Origin: Prunus persica
Taxonomy: Eukaryota; Streptophyta; Magnoliopsida; Rosales; Rosaceae
Direction of reading: 5' to 3'
Length of the DNA stretch: 64,000 bases
NCBI RefSeq assembly: GCF_000346465.2
Contig: NC_034010.1
Coordinates: 28,870,787 to 28,934,786, forward strand
Shown here one piece after another: positions 1-12,429 of this stretch. How positions within the stretch are numbered: the first letter of the stretch is position 1; every line of letters starts with the position of its first letter. Below the pieces are notes generated by a model. It was not told the DNA's origin and did not search any database. It saw nothing but the letters and a program-made list of their open reading frames with translations. The position numbers and the translations under genes are program-made.

Positions 1-3000
1 GATTCTGTGGATGGCTTTCAAGTTCTTGATCATGCGTTCCATAGGCATCCACGTTCTGAACTTGCTTCCCTTCCATGACATTTTGTCTCTTGCACCAAAG
101 GAACACTAAGCTGGACACCATGAAAATGGAGGCACAGACCAAAAACATGTACCAAAGACATATGAAGGAGTAATGGTAATTTTCTCCAGTGTTGTGGTCA
201 ATTGGGTAAATGTAGAAACGAGTGGTGAGGCCCAAAACAAAGAGGAACAAGACAAATGAGGACGAGACTATTGCAGCTAGCCATAGCCAGCTATTTGGGC
301 CTAAAACAGCAGAAACGGGCGAGTCCAGAGGGTCGGGTTTAAACCATACTGTTTGAACGGCCCTTTGGGCCTCTGCCGGAGGCTGCTCTGTTTCTCTGGT
401 CACGTAGGCTTCGATTTCCAAGTCTATTTGGGCAGCAAAATCAGCAGGGGCCCAAGAGATTGGAAGCAATAGCTGTAGCATGGAGAGATCGGCTGAGTTC
501 TTGAAGGCACAGATGAGCCGTACACGTGGCACATGGCAGTCTGGTTTGGTGCTTTGGAAAATAATCTCACGGATTATGGAAATCGTAGGAGTAATTCCAC
601 TTCCTCCACTGAACATCACCAGAGCCTCATGCCTTAGGAAATGAGATGAAACCGGGCCATAAGGTCCTTCAACAGAAACTTGGACATGATCCACATTAGA
701 GGAAAGTTGCTTGTAGAGTTTTTGAGACCAACTTCCTTGGTTCTTAATCACAACACTCAGCTTATCTGGCTCCATGTTAGAGTTTGAAGTCACTGTAAAC
801 GGGTGCCATTGCATCTTGGATATGCTAGGCACATTAATAAACAAGATGCTAGTGGGATTATAATCCAACCCTAGAACAAAATATAGTATTTTTATTAGTT
901 AATATACGGAAATAAATAAATCAATAACAATTATGATTGCTTATGTGAGTTAGGTTAGTTGATCACGCTTACGACAGTGAATGCTGACCTTTTAAAATTG
1001 CACTCAAGTTCGAATTTTCTATGATTAATCCATAAAATAATGGCCTTAAAGTTTAATTGAATTACCTTGGGTCTTGGAGAAGTTGAGCTCAATGGTTCCA
1101 CATGGTAAAACTCGTGCTGAGATTAAGCCGGCTCGTTGGTAAGATTGTAAAAATCTCAAGTATCGATCCACGATGAAGAGGAAGATCCCAGGAAGGATCA
1201 TGCAGAAGTAGGAGGCACCAACATGCAAGATGTAGAAGAAGACGTAGAGTGGGTAGAGATTATGGGTGTAGAAAAAAACTTCGAACATTTTTCGCCTGAC
1301 ACGTGGAATGCTTGTCACCCACATTGCCATTGCAAACACAATTGCAATGACCCCAGCTACATTTGATACATAAGTTTTGCTCCATTCAAGAATCTGCAAT
1401 GCGTACGTCATCACCAAAGTTACTTTGTGTTGTGTTTTTTTTTTTGGGTGAACTTTGTGTTGCGTTCATCATGTATTAAAGCTGATGATGAAAAATAATT
1501 GAGTGTATAATGTATTGCCATTTTTATAATTAATGTGTACGGAATTAATTCATGATGAGTCAGTCTATAGTTGTAGCTATAAAAATTAATTATTTTTTGT
1601 AATAGTTATATTATGATCACATATGTGATATTGACATATTATCGATAATAATAATGATATTTTATTGAACGATCGTCTGGTCTAGAGAAGAATTATAAAT
1701 TAATCACATGTGTAATATGAGATTGATTATATAGTAAAAGAATATATATTCCATTTCCCTCCGTACGTAATTTATGTTTGTTCTTGGATGGTGGTACCTA
1801 CGATGTTTACCTATCTTATCAACAATATGACACCGAGTTTAAGTTGAACCACTGAATTCTTCCCTTTGGGATTGTGAAGGATTCCTCGCTATGCTATCAA
1901 ACAAGAAACAAATAACAAACATACCTCTGCACACAAGACGCAAAGAGATTCTCTCTCACTACTAAAAACAAGAAAATCATTTTCATGCACACATACATGA
2001 TAATACAATCAATTAAGCTAAAACCTAGAGAGAGAGAGGAGTAAGAGGGAATTAATTAAAGAGAGAAAACAAAAAAATAAAAAACAAAAAACTTGAACAT
2101 GAAAATATATACCAGAGCCATTTGATGAGTGATGCCCCAGTAGATGATGAAGCCTAGGGTGTGTGCAACAAAAAGTATCATCGAGAGATGGCCAAGCCAA
2201 CTATGATACTTAATACTCGACTCGGATGTGAGCCCAAATAGAGGCAAAATTGAAGACCCTCGAGTTACAGGAAAGAAGAGAAATGCCCAGCATATGTTTC
2301 CAATGTATCCCAATCTCAATGAAACACTTCGAAACTTTGCTTCCCACCTGCCATATATATATATATATATATATACAAAAAGCACTCAAGCGTTAATTGA
2401 TTAGTAAGTGAAGAAAATCTGATGTCCGGTTGAAATTTGAAGTCAATAACAACAAGTATATACTGAATTATATTGAATTCATACACTTTCTCGCCATCTT
2501 TATGCATATGGAGGTGGCCAAAGCTGACATATAAGTAGTTGGCAAGAGACCAGACCAAGAGTGCAGCGAACATGATCGCAAAAGCAAGCTCCATTGCCGT
2601 AACAATTCCCAGAGGAGCCTTTACAACCGCCGGACGTCTCCAAAAGGTCAAGCGACTTGTAATGACACTACTGCAACCAGTTCATAATAATGATGATGAT
2701 GATGATGAATATATATAGTTTTGTTAATTTGTATATAAGATTGTAGAGTTTGAGTATGACCTATTTGATTGCTTTTGAAAATGGAGATAAACACAGCTTA
2801 AAGCTGCTATTAGCATCATTGGAAAGGAGAGAAGCAGAAGATTTACCCCTGTAATTAGTATCACACATGGTAATTAGCATAATTATATATAGTGAAGAAA
2901 GAAAGTATGCATAAAAACAAGTTAATACTTAAGCACAGCAATTCATCAACAACTGAAGGAAGACAAAACCTTGCGCTCCAAAATATGTAGAATTGAGCTT

Positions 3001-3132
3001 GCTTTGTAGGTTGAGTGTCCAGACATTTTTGTAGGTTTTTGTAGGCAACATGGTCCAAATCATGAGCCATCCAAGAAACACCACAAGCAAAATCAACCTT
3101 GTAATACTTGTCAACATTGTCTGACTGCCCAT
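1..3132 (-). CDS. Ferric reduction oxidase, FRO2/4/5 group (C-terminus beyond the window)
   Basis: Plasma-membrane ferric-chelate reductase: moves electrons from cytosolic NADPH through FAD and haem to Fe(III) or Cu(II) before uptake. Exons on the minus strand: 3132-2970, 2848-2761, 2670-2485, 2347-2113, 1393-1066 and 870 to the edge; all phases join, giving about 623 residues. Seen in order: N-terminal membrane segment with WTMLPTKTY; a ferric-reductase transmembrane block with SSIKYHSWLGH and FFYTHNLYP, carrying candidate haem histidines; the FAD motif HPFTVTS; GPYGP; the NADPH motif GGSGITP; then two further C-terminal membrane segments. FRO family members run about 700-750 residues, so some 70-120 are missing at the left edge. 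The start is the ATG just before an N-terminal hydrophobic stretch. Closest remembered relatives are Arabidopsis FRO2, FRO4 and FRO5; which one is orthologous cannot be settled here. Confidence 0.93.
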
Positions 3133-4388
3133 CCTTTCGTTTGAGAGGAGTGTTTCGATACTGAGAAAGCTATGCAGAAAATTACCCCACCTTCTTCTGC
3201 TATCTTATTCTGCTATGCAACTAAAAGATTAGCTTCCAACAATATATAGGCATAAGGGTTGAGGAGAGAGGCACCATCCATGCCACCCATATACTCCTCA
3301 CCCTCATATTTTATTAACTTATTTAGTTTTTAATTAAGGTCAGAAGAAGGGGAATCAAGTTAATTGTAAAGAGGTACACGCGCAACGATTTTTTGATAAG
3401 TGTGAATAACAGTTCTCTACCAAGTTCAATAATTTAATATATATATTCCATCCTTAATTCTTTCGGACTCTAGAAAAGTAATTATGTGAACAAAATTATT
3501 CTATCAAAAGGGACACTTGAAATTACTTCTCATATTCAAAATTTCCATTATATGTTGGTTGCTGGTGCTACTATTATGCGCCCAATGTGCACATGCGTAC
3601 TATACTTGCGTGGTGCTTCGGAGCGATATCAAGATTGGCAAGTATAGTTGACTTTTCTTGGGTAATGAAAGTACAGTTGACCAGTGGGTGAAGTAGAGAA
3701 GTATATATAGTACAGGTAGTACACCATAGTAGTTGACATACATAAAGAATAAAGAAAGAAAGAAGGAAAGAAAGAAAGAAAGAAAGAAAAAGTTGACATA
3801 CCTTGAGATAAGGATGAAATCAAGGAAGTGATGTATTATAATAATCCTGCATTTGCCTGAGTTTAATTTCCTACTGAAAGCATATTCACGTTCTAATCCA
3901 TGTTTGTTTATAGCAAACAACGACGTCCTATTTGTGTTGCCTAACGCAAACATAAACAGTTCATATGCAAAAGATAATTAAATGAAGGCTTGAAACGACA
4001 TGGTTTTGTGTCCCTATTTGATATTTTCATGTGCACAAGATGTGGAGTTAATCATGTTATTTGTATCACATTTGTTGATCTTCTATCCACGGAGATCTGA
4101 TCACTAACATAGCCTCAAATTAAGAGAAATAGAATTTTCTTGCACACATCATCGCAACCCAAGTTTTTTCTACTTGCATTTGTTTTACAGGCTTTTGGCT
4201 TTTAAAAATAAATAAATAAATAAAGAAAAATAGATATGATAGAGACCCATTCAAGATGATGAACATCTCAGACCAAAAAAGATTACGAACACCCACCGTC
4301 TCCTGTTAATTACTCATTCTCAATGTCAACGATTTACACGATTGGATGAAAAGAAAAACAAAACGATCGAAAATCGAATTTGCATTTT
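3133..4388. other. Intergenic region upstream of the FRO gene
   Basis: No supported gene. It holds the promoter side of the FRO gene and the 3' flank of the DUF819 gene. A pyrimidine/purine-biased GAAA-type microsatellite lies at about 3749-3790. Open frames at 3600-3953 and 3629-3823 only read through this low-complexity tract and match no family I know. Confidence 0.6.
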
Positions 4389-6800
4389 CTACATGTGTCT
4401 GAGGACCATCATTCCAAAACCAATGCCAAGAAACGTTGCAATGGCAACTCCAAAAATGCCTGCAAGGATTGCAGGAACTACCAAAGAATCCCATCCTTTG
4501 GCCCTGGCCATTCCACCTGCTGTTGTTGGCCCTCCAATATTGGCATTTGATGCCAACAGTATCGGCTTAAGATCAAAGCGAAATAGCTTTCCCAATCCAA
4601 GGACCACGGCGAGATGGACGGTTACTTGAACTAGAGCAAACATGAAAATACTAGGCGCAGTGTTGATCACATTCCATATGCTCCCACTAGCACCTATTAC
4701 TGCAAAGAATACCTGTTCCGAAGAAAGCCCCATGTTAAGCATACATAGAACGCCGCTGCATGGAAAGTATATCATATTATATTAATAGATGGATGGATAG
4801 TTGATTTGAGGTCAATTTTCAGTTACCTGCATCAAGAGCAAAGCAACAGTATCACCGGCAGGTGCAAGGTAAGCGAAATGTGTTGGGAGAACAGTCGCTA
4901 AAACGACAACAGTAGCTGTTATTGCTGGTAGGCTACCTCCTTTGATTCCACATAATCCTGTGAGAGATGTGGACGCCTTGCATATCACAAAAGATGTAGC
5001 AAGAGCGGTAGCAGTTTCTAGAACAGGCAGCTTCCTCTCATCATTGGACTCCATTTTCATTGAAACATCTGCCAATAATTTCCAGATACGTAAGCAATCT
5101 CGGCAGAGATTCTTTTAAGCTGGCATGTCTTAGAGAAATGGCTGGAAAGAACAATTATCATCTGCCAAAGAAGTTCCAGCAGGAAGAGAGAGAGCAGAGC
5201 AGAGCATAATTGAGAGATCATACATCATCCAGCTTAACACAATGTATGCAGGACTTGAACTAAATTATATATAGGACGAGAATTTCATACCATTAGTTGA
5301 TCTTAAGGCCTCAGGAGGTATTTTAGAGGCCAAAGCAAACAACACCATGAAATACAGAGCACAAATAACGTTGTCTGCTGCTACTCCTGCAGCCAAAACC
5401 GAAGGGGAGACACCGAGAGCCTCTGAAATCGCAATATAATTAACAGCTACAGAAATCAACCAAAAAGAAAAGGAGAAGAGAAAGAAAACATTTTAGTCAT
5501 AACTATAAATCAATACAGTGAAAAGACACCAATTCTGAAGTACCAAAATTAAGCTTCAAAGAACACAAGTAAAATCATTTATCCTTAGTTCTAGGATGCA
5601 ACAAATTGATATTATGATGTTGCTACTTGGAGATCAAGAAAGGTAGTACAATCATATATCTGCACTACTGAATTTCCATAAACATAAGCTGACAGCTTCA
5701 AAATTAGCAGGCCAGTCCTGACACTTACATCCACCAATATAGCTACCCATGAGAGCAGCAGCTATTTTCCAATTATCTGAACCAAGTGATCGCATAGGCA
5801 CCACCAAAAATGCCACTAGAGTTCCAACCATAGTCGCAACTGTAACATACAAGAAGTTACAGGTGATCGGTACCAAATTTGAAGTATATAAGCATTCCAA
5901 AGGAACAAAAATGTGAGAAATTCATTTGCATATAGAAAAGCCATAGTCTTTACAATGCTCTCAAACATATTGCCTGTCAAGATTCACAAGCAAGAAAGTA
6001 TCACCTGATCCAAGCAAGAAAGCTAAGAGCAAAGTCCCCGTGGACCGCATCACACTACGCAAGTCAGCTTGAAACAATAGCAGTGGAATAGCTAATGGTA
6101 GAAGGAACTCCAAGACAATGGAATATGCAGGCGCTTCAAAAGGAATTATGCCAAGATTACTTGCTGCAAGCCCAACCAAAGTGCTTACAAGGGCGGCACT
6201 CACCATGCCACCGATCTCGGTCTTCTCGGACCTTGCAGCAACTCAAACCAAGTCATTCATTACGAGCACACATGTCCATTTTGAGTAAAATTCTCTTTTT
6301 TTACATTAAAACGAAAGAAAAAAAAAATCTTTTCTCTGGGGTCAATTAAGAACTGGGGCATGTTTGATTTGATAGCAAGTATGATTTTTGGACAGTGAAT
6401 TACCTAAAGCTTAAATCTTTTCTTTTCGTTCTATTATTTTTCGATGACATTTTCTAGGCAACCAAACAGATGTAAGTAACTAAGTGTAAATTGGACCGAA
6501 GTGGTATTACCAGAGGCCGAAAGCACCAGTTGCGAACAGAGCGGTCCATAAGCCCCAATGGTCCCCCGGAGCGATGATAGGGTGCCTGAGCTGTGACGTC
6601 ACCCTCGTTGCCCGACTGAATTTACGGCTCTGAGGAGAGGTCAATGGCCAGAGAAGCGTTTTGTTTATGGTATGAGACAGAAAGGGCCCGGGGTTGACTC
6701 TTGTGAGTTTGGGCTTTGATGCCGAACTGTGAACTGAGAGTGAAAGTGATGACGTGGGTATGGCGGGAAGGGAGGGGAGCGGCAATGTGAAAGACGCCAT
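4389..6800 (-). CDS. Plastid DUF819 (YjcL-like) integral membrane protein, copy 1
   Basis: Six exons: 6800-6511, 6231-6005, 5839-5729, 5446-5291, 5068-4827 and 4712-4389, giving 449 residues with all phases consistent. The first about 80 residues are rich in Ser, Pro and basic residues with few acidic ones, like a chloroplast transit peptide. The rest is a chain of hydrophobic helices with the DUF819 landmarks: [13 protein letters not shown], a GLAASNLGI stretch, [26 protein letters not shown], and near the C-terminus [17 protein letters not shown]. Bacterial relatives (YjcL) are uncharacterised membrane proteins, and the fold resembles secondary transporters; no substrate is known, so transport is inference. 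It is a tandem paralogue of the gene at 7181-9913, with identical exon phases and four internal exons of identical or near-identical length. Confidence 0.9.
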
Positions 6801-7180
6801 TAATGATTAATCTTGAGGACTGAGACTGAGGTTCCAGCTTTCAGTGTGGGTGGGTGTTGCAGCTCTTCATGTCGTTTGTTCTATTTGGATCCTTCTTGCA
6901 ATTATGATGACGTGGCAGGTTGAGAGCTCAAGGACAATGCACCCTTGGATCACTTGTGATAATTGTAATTTGAATCTTAACACGTGAGATGTTCTGTCAC
7001 TCTACGTAAAACTTAATGAGTTGTCTTCTCAAACTCGGTCAATGCCACAAATCTTAATATCCATGCTGTTCAATTACAAATGGGTTTATCTACTTATTTT
7101 TCAACTTTCCCACTTTTCTGCCTGCAGGTTCACAAAGGTTACAGGTTTGGAAAATTTCAGGTAATCATCATCGGAGAGCA
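6801..7180. other. Intergenic spacer between the DUF819 paralogues
   Basis: About 380 bases separating the start of copy 1 from the stop of copy 2. It must hold the promoter of copy 1 and the polyadenylation region of copy 2. No other feature seen. Confidence 0.5.
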
Positions 7181-9913
7181 TTACATGTATTTAAGAACTG
7201 CCAGCCCGAATGCAATGCCGATGAAAGTTGCAATCGCAATGCCAAAAATGCCTGCAAGAATTCCAGGAACAATCATAGAATTCCACTCTTTGGCCGTGGC
7301 CATTCCACAAGCTGTTGTAGGGCCTCCAACATTGGCATTTGATGCTATAAGCAACAACTTCAGGTCAAACCCCAATAGCTTTCCCAATCCCAGGATCACA
7401 ACAAGATGAACGGCAATCTGGATTAGAGCAAAGAAAAAGATACTAGGAGCAGTGTTAATGACACTCCATATGTTTCCGCTTGCTCCCACCACCGCAAAAA
7501 ATACCTGTATCTCACAAACAGTTGCCAACAACAAGTCACTTATGACAGATATAAAAGAAATTGAAAATAATGAAAATTTTATCAATTAAGGTGGCTTCCG
7601 TGAGATATTAATTGACCAGCAAAATTTGGTTTATGGAAGAAGAGAAAAGTCCTTACCTGCATTAGTATAACAGCCATAGCCTCACCAGTTGGTGCAAGAT
7701 ACGCAAACTGTTTTGGAAATACAGTCGCCAGAGTAACAACAATGGCTGTTACAGCTGGCAGGATGCCTCCTTGGATTCCAAAATATTTCGTGAGATAATG
7801 GCCACTCTTGCATATGGCCAAGGACACAGAAAGGGCCGCAGCAGTTTGTATCAGAGGAAGCTTGTTTCCAGGCTCAGAGGATGCATCCTTTCTAATGCCT
7901 GCCAATTAGAGTTCCAGCAGTGTCTGTAAGGACATACATCATGTTTGATATTTTAAGCTCATCATAAGACAGGATATACAACATTTTGGCTTTGCAGATA
8001 CTAAAGAAAAAGAGGTAAAAGTATGGACAAAGTAACATGTGTTTCATGATCAATGTGGCTGGCACACAACCAAAGAATTAGTTTTGGAAAAGAAAAAGGT
8101 GGAAAAGTATTTAGCTAAAATATTTTCAAGATTGCATCCATTGAAAATGAAGGAGCTGAACCAATAATTAATCCGCCATGATAGCTACTGGAATTCTTCA
8201 CCCTCCAGAAAAAAAAAATGGCTGGACAATCATGACATGACAAAGTAGAAGTTTACAAACCATCATCAGATGTTGAAGGCTCAGGAGGTACTTTAGAAGC
8301 CAATGCGAACAATGTTGAAAAATATACAGCACAAATGACATTATCTGCGGCTAGCCCGGCAGCTAAAATTGAAGGAGAAACCCCGAGAGCATCAGCTATG
8401 GCAACGTAATTGACAGCTACATAAAACCAATTGCAAAAACTTTGTCAGGACTTAGGATATATAACCAACATATGCAAATAGTGGCAAAACTACATCTAAT
8501 TTCTAGTCTTTTTATAAGAAACTTGGAGGGCGATTACGAAAGGGTTCCAATTTGTGTGTGTGTGTGTAGCTCTATAAGGTGGTAAACAGATTACCTCCAC
8601 CAATATGTCGGCCCATGAGAGCAGCTGCTATTTTCCAACTATCTTGACCAAGTGATCGCATCGGCACCAAAAGATATGCCACCACTGTTCCAACTGTTGT
8701 TGCAACTATATTGTAACAAAAGGGAAAAGACAAATATCAAGACTCGAGAGGTTATAATGAAGAGGAGGCGAAGATCGAAACCAAAAAGCCCATATAAAGT
8801 TGACCGCAGAAGTATCATGACTATCCATAAATATTCATTTAATTCATTAATCTGCCCCAATAAAGAACATCATACCTACAGGGAAGCAGTTTTCATGATC
8901 ACGATCATGGCAATGAAATATAAACTTCCTCAAAAATGCATGACGCCTTAAAAAGGTCAGAACTTTTTACAGCATGAAACTTCCATGGCATGTAATAATC
9001 CAAGAAAAATATAAGCTGAAGAAACCAAACACAATAAATCCAAGGATTATACAACATTAGTTATCGAAAGTAAATCATGAACTTGTGTTTACAAAATTTG
9101 ATAGAACAGGGTGCCTTAAGATTAGAATTAACTTCCTTACTTTATTAAGTTCAATTATTAACAATTTCTCAAACAATAAAAAATCAGAACGAAATAATTA
9201 CAGAAACAGAAAAGCCATGAACTCAATATTACCGGATCCAAGCAAGAAGGCCAAGAGAAGAGCCCCGGTTGATTTGATCACACGTCGCAAGTCTGCCCTG
9301 TACAAGAGCAATGGCACAGCCAGTGGGAGCAGAAACTCCAACACAATCGAAAATGCAGGTGCATTCGATGAAATAATTCCCAAATTACTCGCTGCAAGTC
9401 CGATCAATGTGCTCACCAACGCCCCGCTCAATGCCGCCCCAACCTTCGTGTTCTTCTCTGACCTTTTAAAATGGAATTAAAAACAAAAAAAGGAACTCAA
9501 TTTAGATCAGTTGAGCTGAACTTTGAATTGTTTGGAAACTTGAAAAGCAAAAAGAAAGCTTTTGATTGTGAATTATGTGATCACCAGATACCGAAAGCGC
9601 CGGTGGCGAATAGAGCAGTCCAGGTGCCCCATTGGTCGTGAGACGAAATGAGAGGGGCGTTGAGTTGGAATCTGACGGCTACAGATCGATCTCCCAGATT
9701 AGGAGGAGCCGGAGGAGAGAGAAAGCTCTGCCTTCTGTTATTCAACGGATCAGCTACCGAACTACTGCTGGTGATGGTGCTGGGTGAGGGGGAGACACGG
9801 ACACTCAGACTCGGGTTTTGGCGGGTAGACAAATTTGACCGTTGAAGTGCCGGCAAAGCTGGACGAGGAGGAGGAGCAGGTACGATTGAGAGCCTCGATG
9901 TCATCGTAGCCAT
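7181..9913 (-). CDS. Plastid DUF819 (YjcL-like) integral membrane protein, copy 2
   Basis: Six exons: 9913-9585, 9462-9233, 8705-8595, 8416-8261, 7898-7657 and 7504-7181, giving 463 residues. Exons 3, 4, 5 and 6 have exactly the lengths of those in the neighbouring copy (111, 156, 242 and 324 bases) and all introns have the same phase, so the two genes come from a tandem duplication. The N-terminal 90 residues (many Ser, Pro, Arg) look like a plastid transit peptide and differ from copy 1. The membrane core carries [40 protein letters not shown] and ASNANVGGPTTACGMA. Introns are longer than in copy 1. Substrate and function are unknown; divergence of the transit peptides may mean different import or expression. 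Confidence 0.9.
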
Positions 9914-10492
9914 CGGAAACAGATTAATTTCTGATTGAAGCTGAAAACTTGAAAGTTGTTTGTTTGGGAGTGTACTCTACTCTCGGTCAAGGAGTCATTG
10001 ACTTCACTCTCATTAATTTTTGAGAGCTCAATATAATCACCCAAATTTAGCAAATTCTAAACTTTTTAAAATGTTCTTTTGTTTTTAATAAAAGCTTTGA
10101 TGAATGCTCATTAGCACTAATTACACGTTTAATTACAATTTAGCCAAAAAAAGGAGACCAAGTCCAAGATTGACCAGCAAAGACATACTCGATTGATTAC
10201 TTTCCATATCTTTGTCTGCCCTCTTGTGGATCCGTTAGTCTCAACGTCATTGAGCCTTACCTTCGATCAAGAAAAAGCCTTCTTAAACCAACTAAATAAT
10301 TCCAACAGCTGAGCAAATTCTGTGGTTGACAATTTAGTCATTTTGTATTACATCTCATGTTTTGATAAATCCTGAAACTGAATCAAGTGTATTGTGTTCA
10401 ATTCTGGCAAGTTTCGATTAATTACAACTTGAAATTGAGCAAGATTTAGCGCCGTAGTTTGTTAACTTTTGCCAGATGGATGATCAGCAATA
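9914..10492. other. Intergenic region
   Basis: About 580 bases of AT-rich sequence between the DUF819 copy 2 start and the 3' end of the RRM gene. No additional gene or repeat recognised. Confidence 0.5.
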
Positions 10493-11648
10493 TCACTGCA
10501 AAGATGTGTCAGTTTGCTTCTGCTTCTTGGCGCTAAAGCCCTCCTCTTCCAAGGCTTTCAATTTGTTCTTGATTGCTGCTATTTTCGAGCTCCGACTCGT
10601 CTGTCCTGAACTACTACCAGAAAGGCTTGTTTTGGTTGCCTCGCCCGCTCCTTTTGAAGAATTTTCTGCTGCTTCTACCGCGTACTTCTCACTGGAAACG
10701 CGAACAACCAATGGGCGTCCACAAGCTAGTCTCCCATGCATCTTCTCCTTGGCCAATTTTGCTTCCTGCATGCTTACTTTAACGGTGGGAATCAGGAATT
10801 GCTTGAAATCTAACTAATAAGAAAGCAAGCAACTTACTTACCTCTTTGCTGCTATACTGGATGAAAGCAAAACCCCGTGGCTCTCCACGTTTTCGGCCAC
10901 GAGTGTGCCACAAAAAGTCCTCAGTTACAATCTTCCCAAATGGAGAAAACATCTTAATTAGAGCAGCCCTGGAAAATGCAGGAGCATGATCATATTAATT
11001 ATCACGGCTACTAGAGCAACAAAGATTCAATATTTGGTTGGGTATTCCAAAGGTTTACTTACTCCGTTATCCTCAGATCAAGGTTACCAATGTAGATTTT
11101 GCTTTCACTATTTTCATCACCAGAACCATTAGGATCCTGCACTTATCCATCACAACCCAATTCAGGATTCTGTAATGCCATCTAGCACCAAATATGAAAT
11201 ATCTAATAAAAACTATTCCGACATGTTGCTGAGATTGTATAATATGTTTATACTGATGGTTCTCAAACAGCAAAGTGTCCGAATAGTAATCACTTTATTC
11301 TCTTTTTATTTTGCAAAGCAATCATTTTCAAGCTGAATCCGGTGGACAAGCTTCCTTCGGGCCATACAGAAGTGCCAAACTGGTAATCTTGGTTACCCGA
11401 ATATATCCCATCACCTCGGATTCCACTGTCAGGTCCATGTTTCCAGTCCAATGTTCATATAGATATCAAGGGCCATTTTGCATTCACTAACCACCACAGG
11501 CAGCCCCAGACAGGGGCCACATAGATACATGACTCCCCCAACCCACACAGTCACAGAAACATAAACAAATTGCTAGAAATATCAAAAAGTGTTTACCGTG
11601 GGGAAAAAAGAAGAACCTTTACAAAAGCAAAGTCTTTTTCAATCCATA

Positions 11649-11693
<45 letters not shown>

Positions 11694-12420
11694 AATTCTA
11701 GTTCTAACAACTACCGAGATTAAAGAACACAACAATGCAATAACTGAAAGGCTACTGTCAGAACAAGTACAGAAAAAACAAAACCAAGGAAACTAAAGCA
11801 AATGTGGGAAGAATGGGCATGAGAAAAGCCACATATGCTGCATATCCTAACGGAAAGATGGTTCTAAACATACACCTTAAAAAGGTTTTAAAAAGAGGAA
11901 AAAAAGAAAATGCCTTTGAAAATAAGTTTACCATGATACAAAAAAGGGAATATGATGAGAATTCAAGTTCCAGCAGGACCAGCACACAAGCATAAACGAA
12001 GCTTCTGAAATTTAGAGCATCAAACTCTGCGTGCAACCTGCATGTAATTAACAGTAAGAGCTCTCTTCACTCAGATAATGTACTAAAAATTTGAACTTGA
12101 ACCATATTAAACAAAATTCCTGCCTAATCCAGTGTTGCCCCTTCATTCGAGTTCCTCAAAGAACAAATTTTTATGGTAATAAGGCTAAAGTAATTTGAAC
12201 ATCAATATATGATCCTGGCCTATAGCCATGATTCATGACAATGAACTCAGATTTTCATGAACCTACTCTAAACTGTGAATAAGACATTGATCTGAGACGA
12301 AACCCTAGATATAAAAATCTGAAATTGAAAATTTGAAGCGTAATTGGTACCTACCTGCTACGTGAACAAAATCAAGAGCGAACCGGTTGTCTCAGAGAGT
12401 CGAGGGTAGAGGATAGCGAG
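10493..12420 (-). CDS. RRM RNA-binding protein, RBM18-like (N-terminal exon unresolved)
   Basis: Three coding exons are clear: 11136-11063, 10968-10842 and 10765-10493 (157 residues). They encode one RRM with RNP2 IYIGNL and RNP1 RGFAFIQY, the RBM18-type linker DFLWHTRGRKRGEP, then MHGRLACGRPLVVRV and a Ser/Lys-rich tail. RBM18-type proteins are small single-RRM proteins of unknown specific role, presumably nuclear. The ATG is not in exon 11136-11063, because an in-frame stop lies just upstream of its splice acceptor. One candidate first coding exon ends at 11415 with an ATG at 11438 and adds MDLTVESE in phase; this is a guess. A 5' UTR exon ending near 12357 (CAG followed by GTAGGT) is likely. 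A (CT)n tract at about 11650-11691 lies in the intron or UTR part. Confidence 0.82.
11650..11691. repeat. (CT)n microsatellite
   Basis: About 21 uninterrupted CT dinucleotides in the 5' non-coding part of the RRM gene. Confidence 0.95.
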
Positions 12421-12429
12421 ATGGAACGA

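Noticed and set aside
3600..3953. Open frame spanning the GAAA microsatellite upstream of FRO
   Set aside because: Mostly low-complexity repeat translation (FLSF repeats) with no family resemblance.
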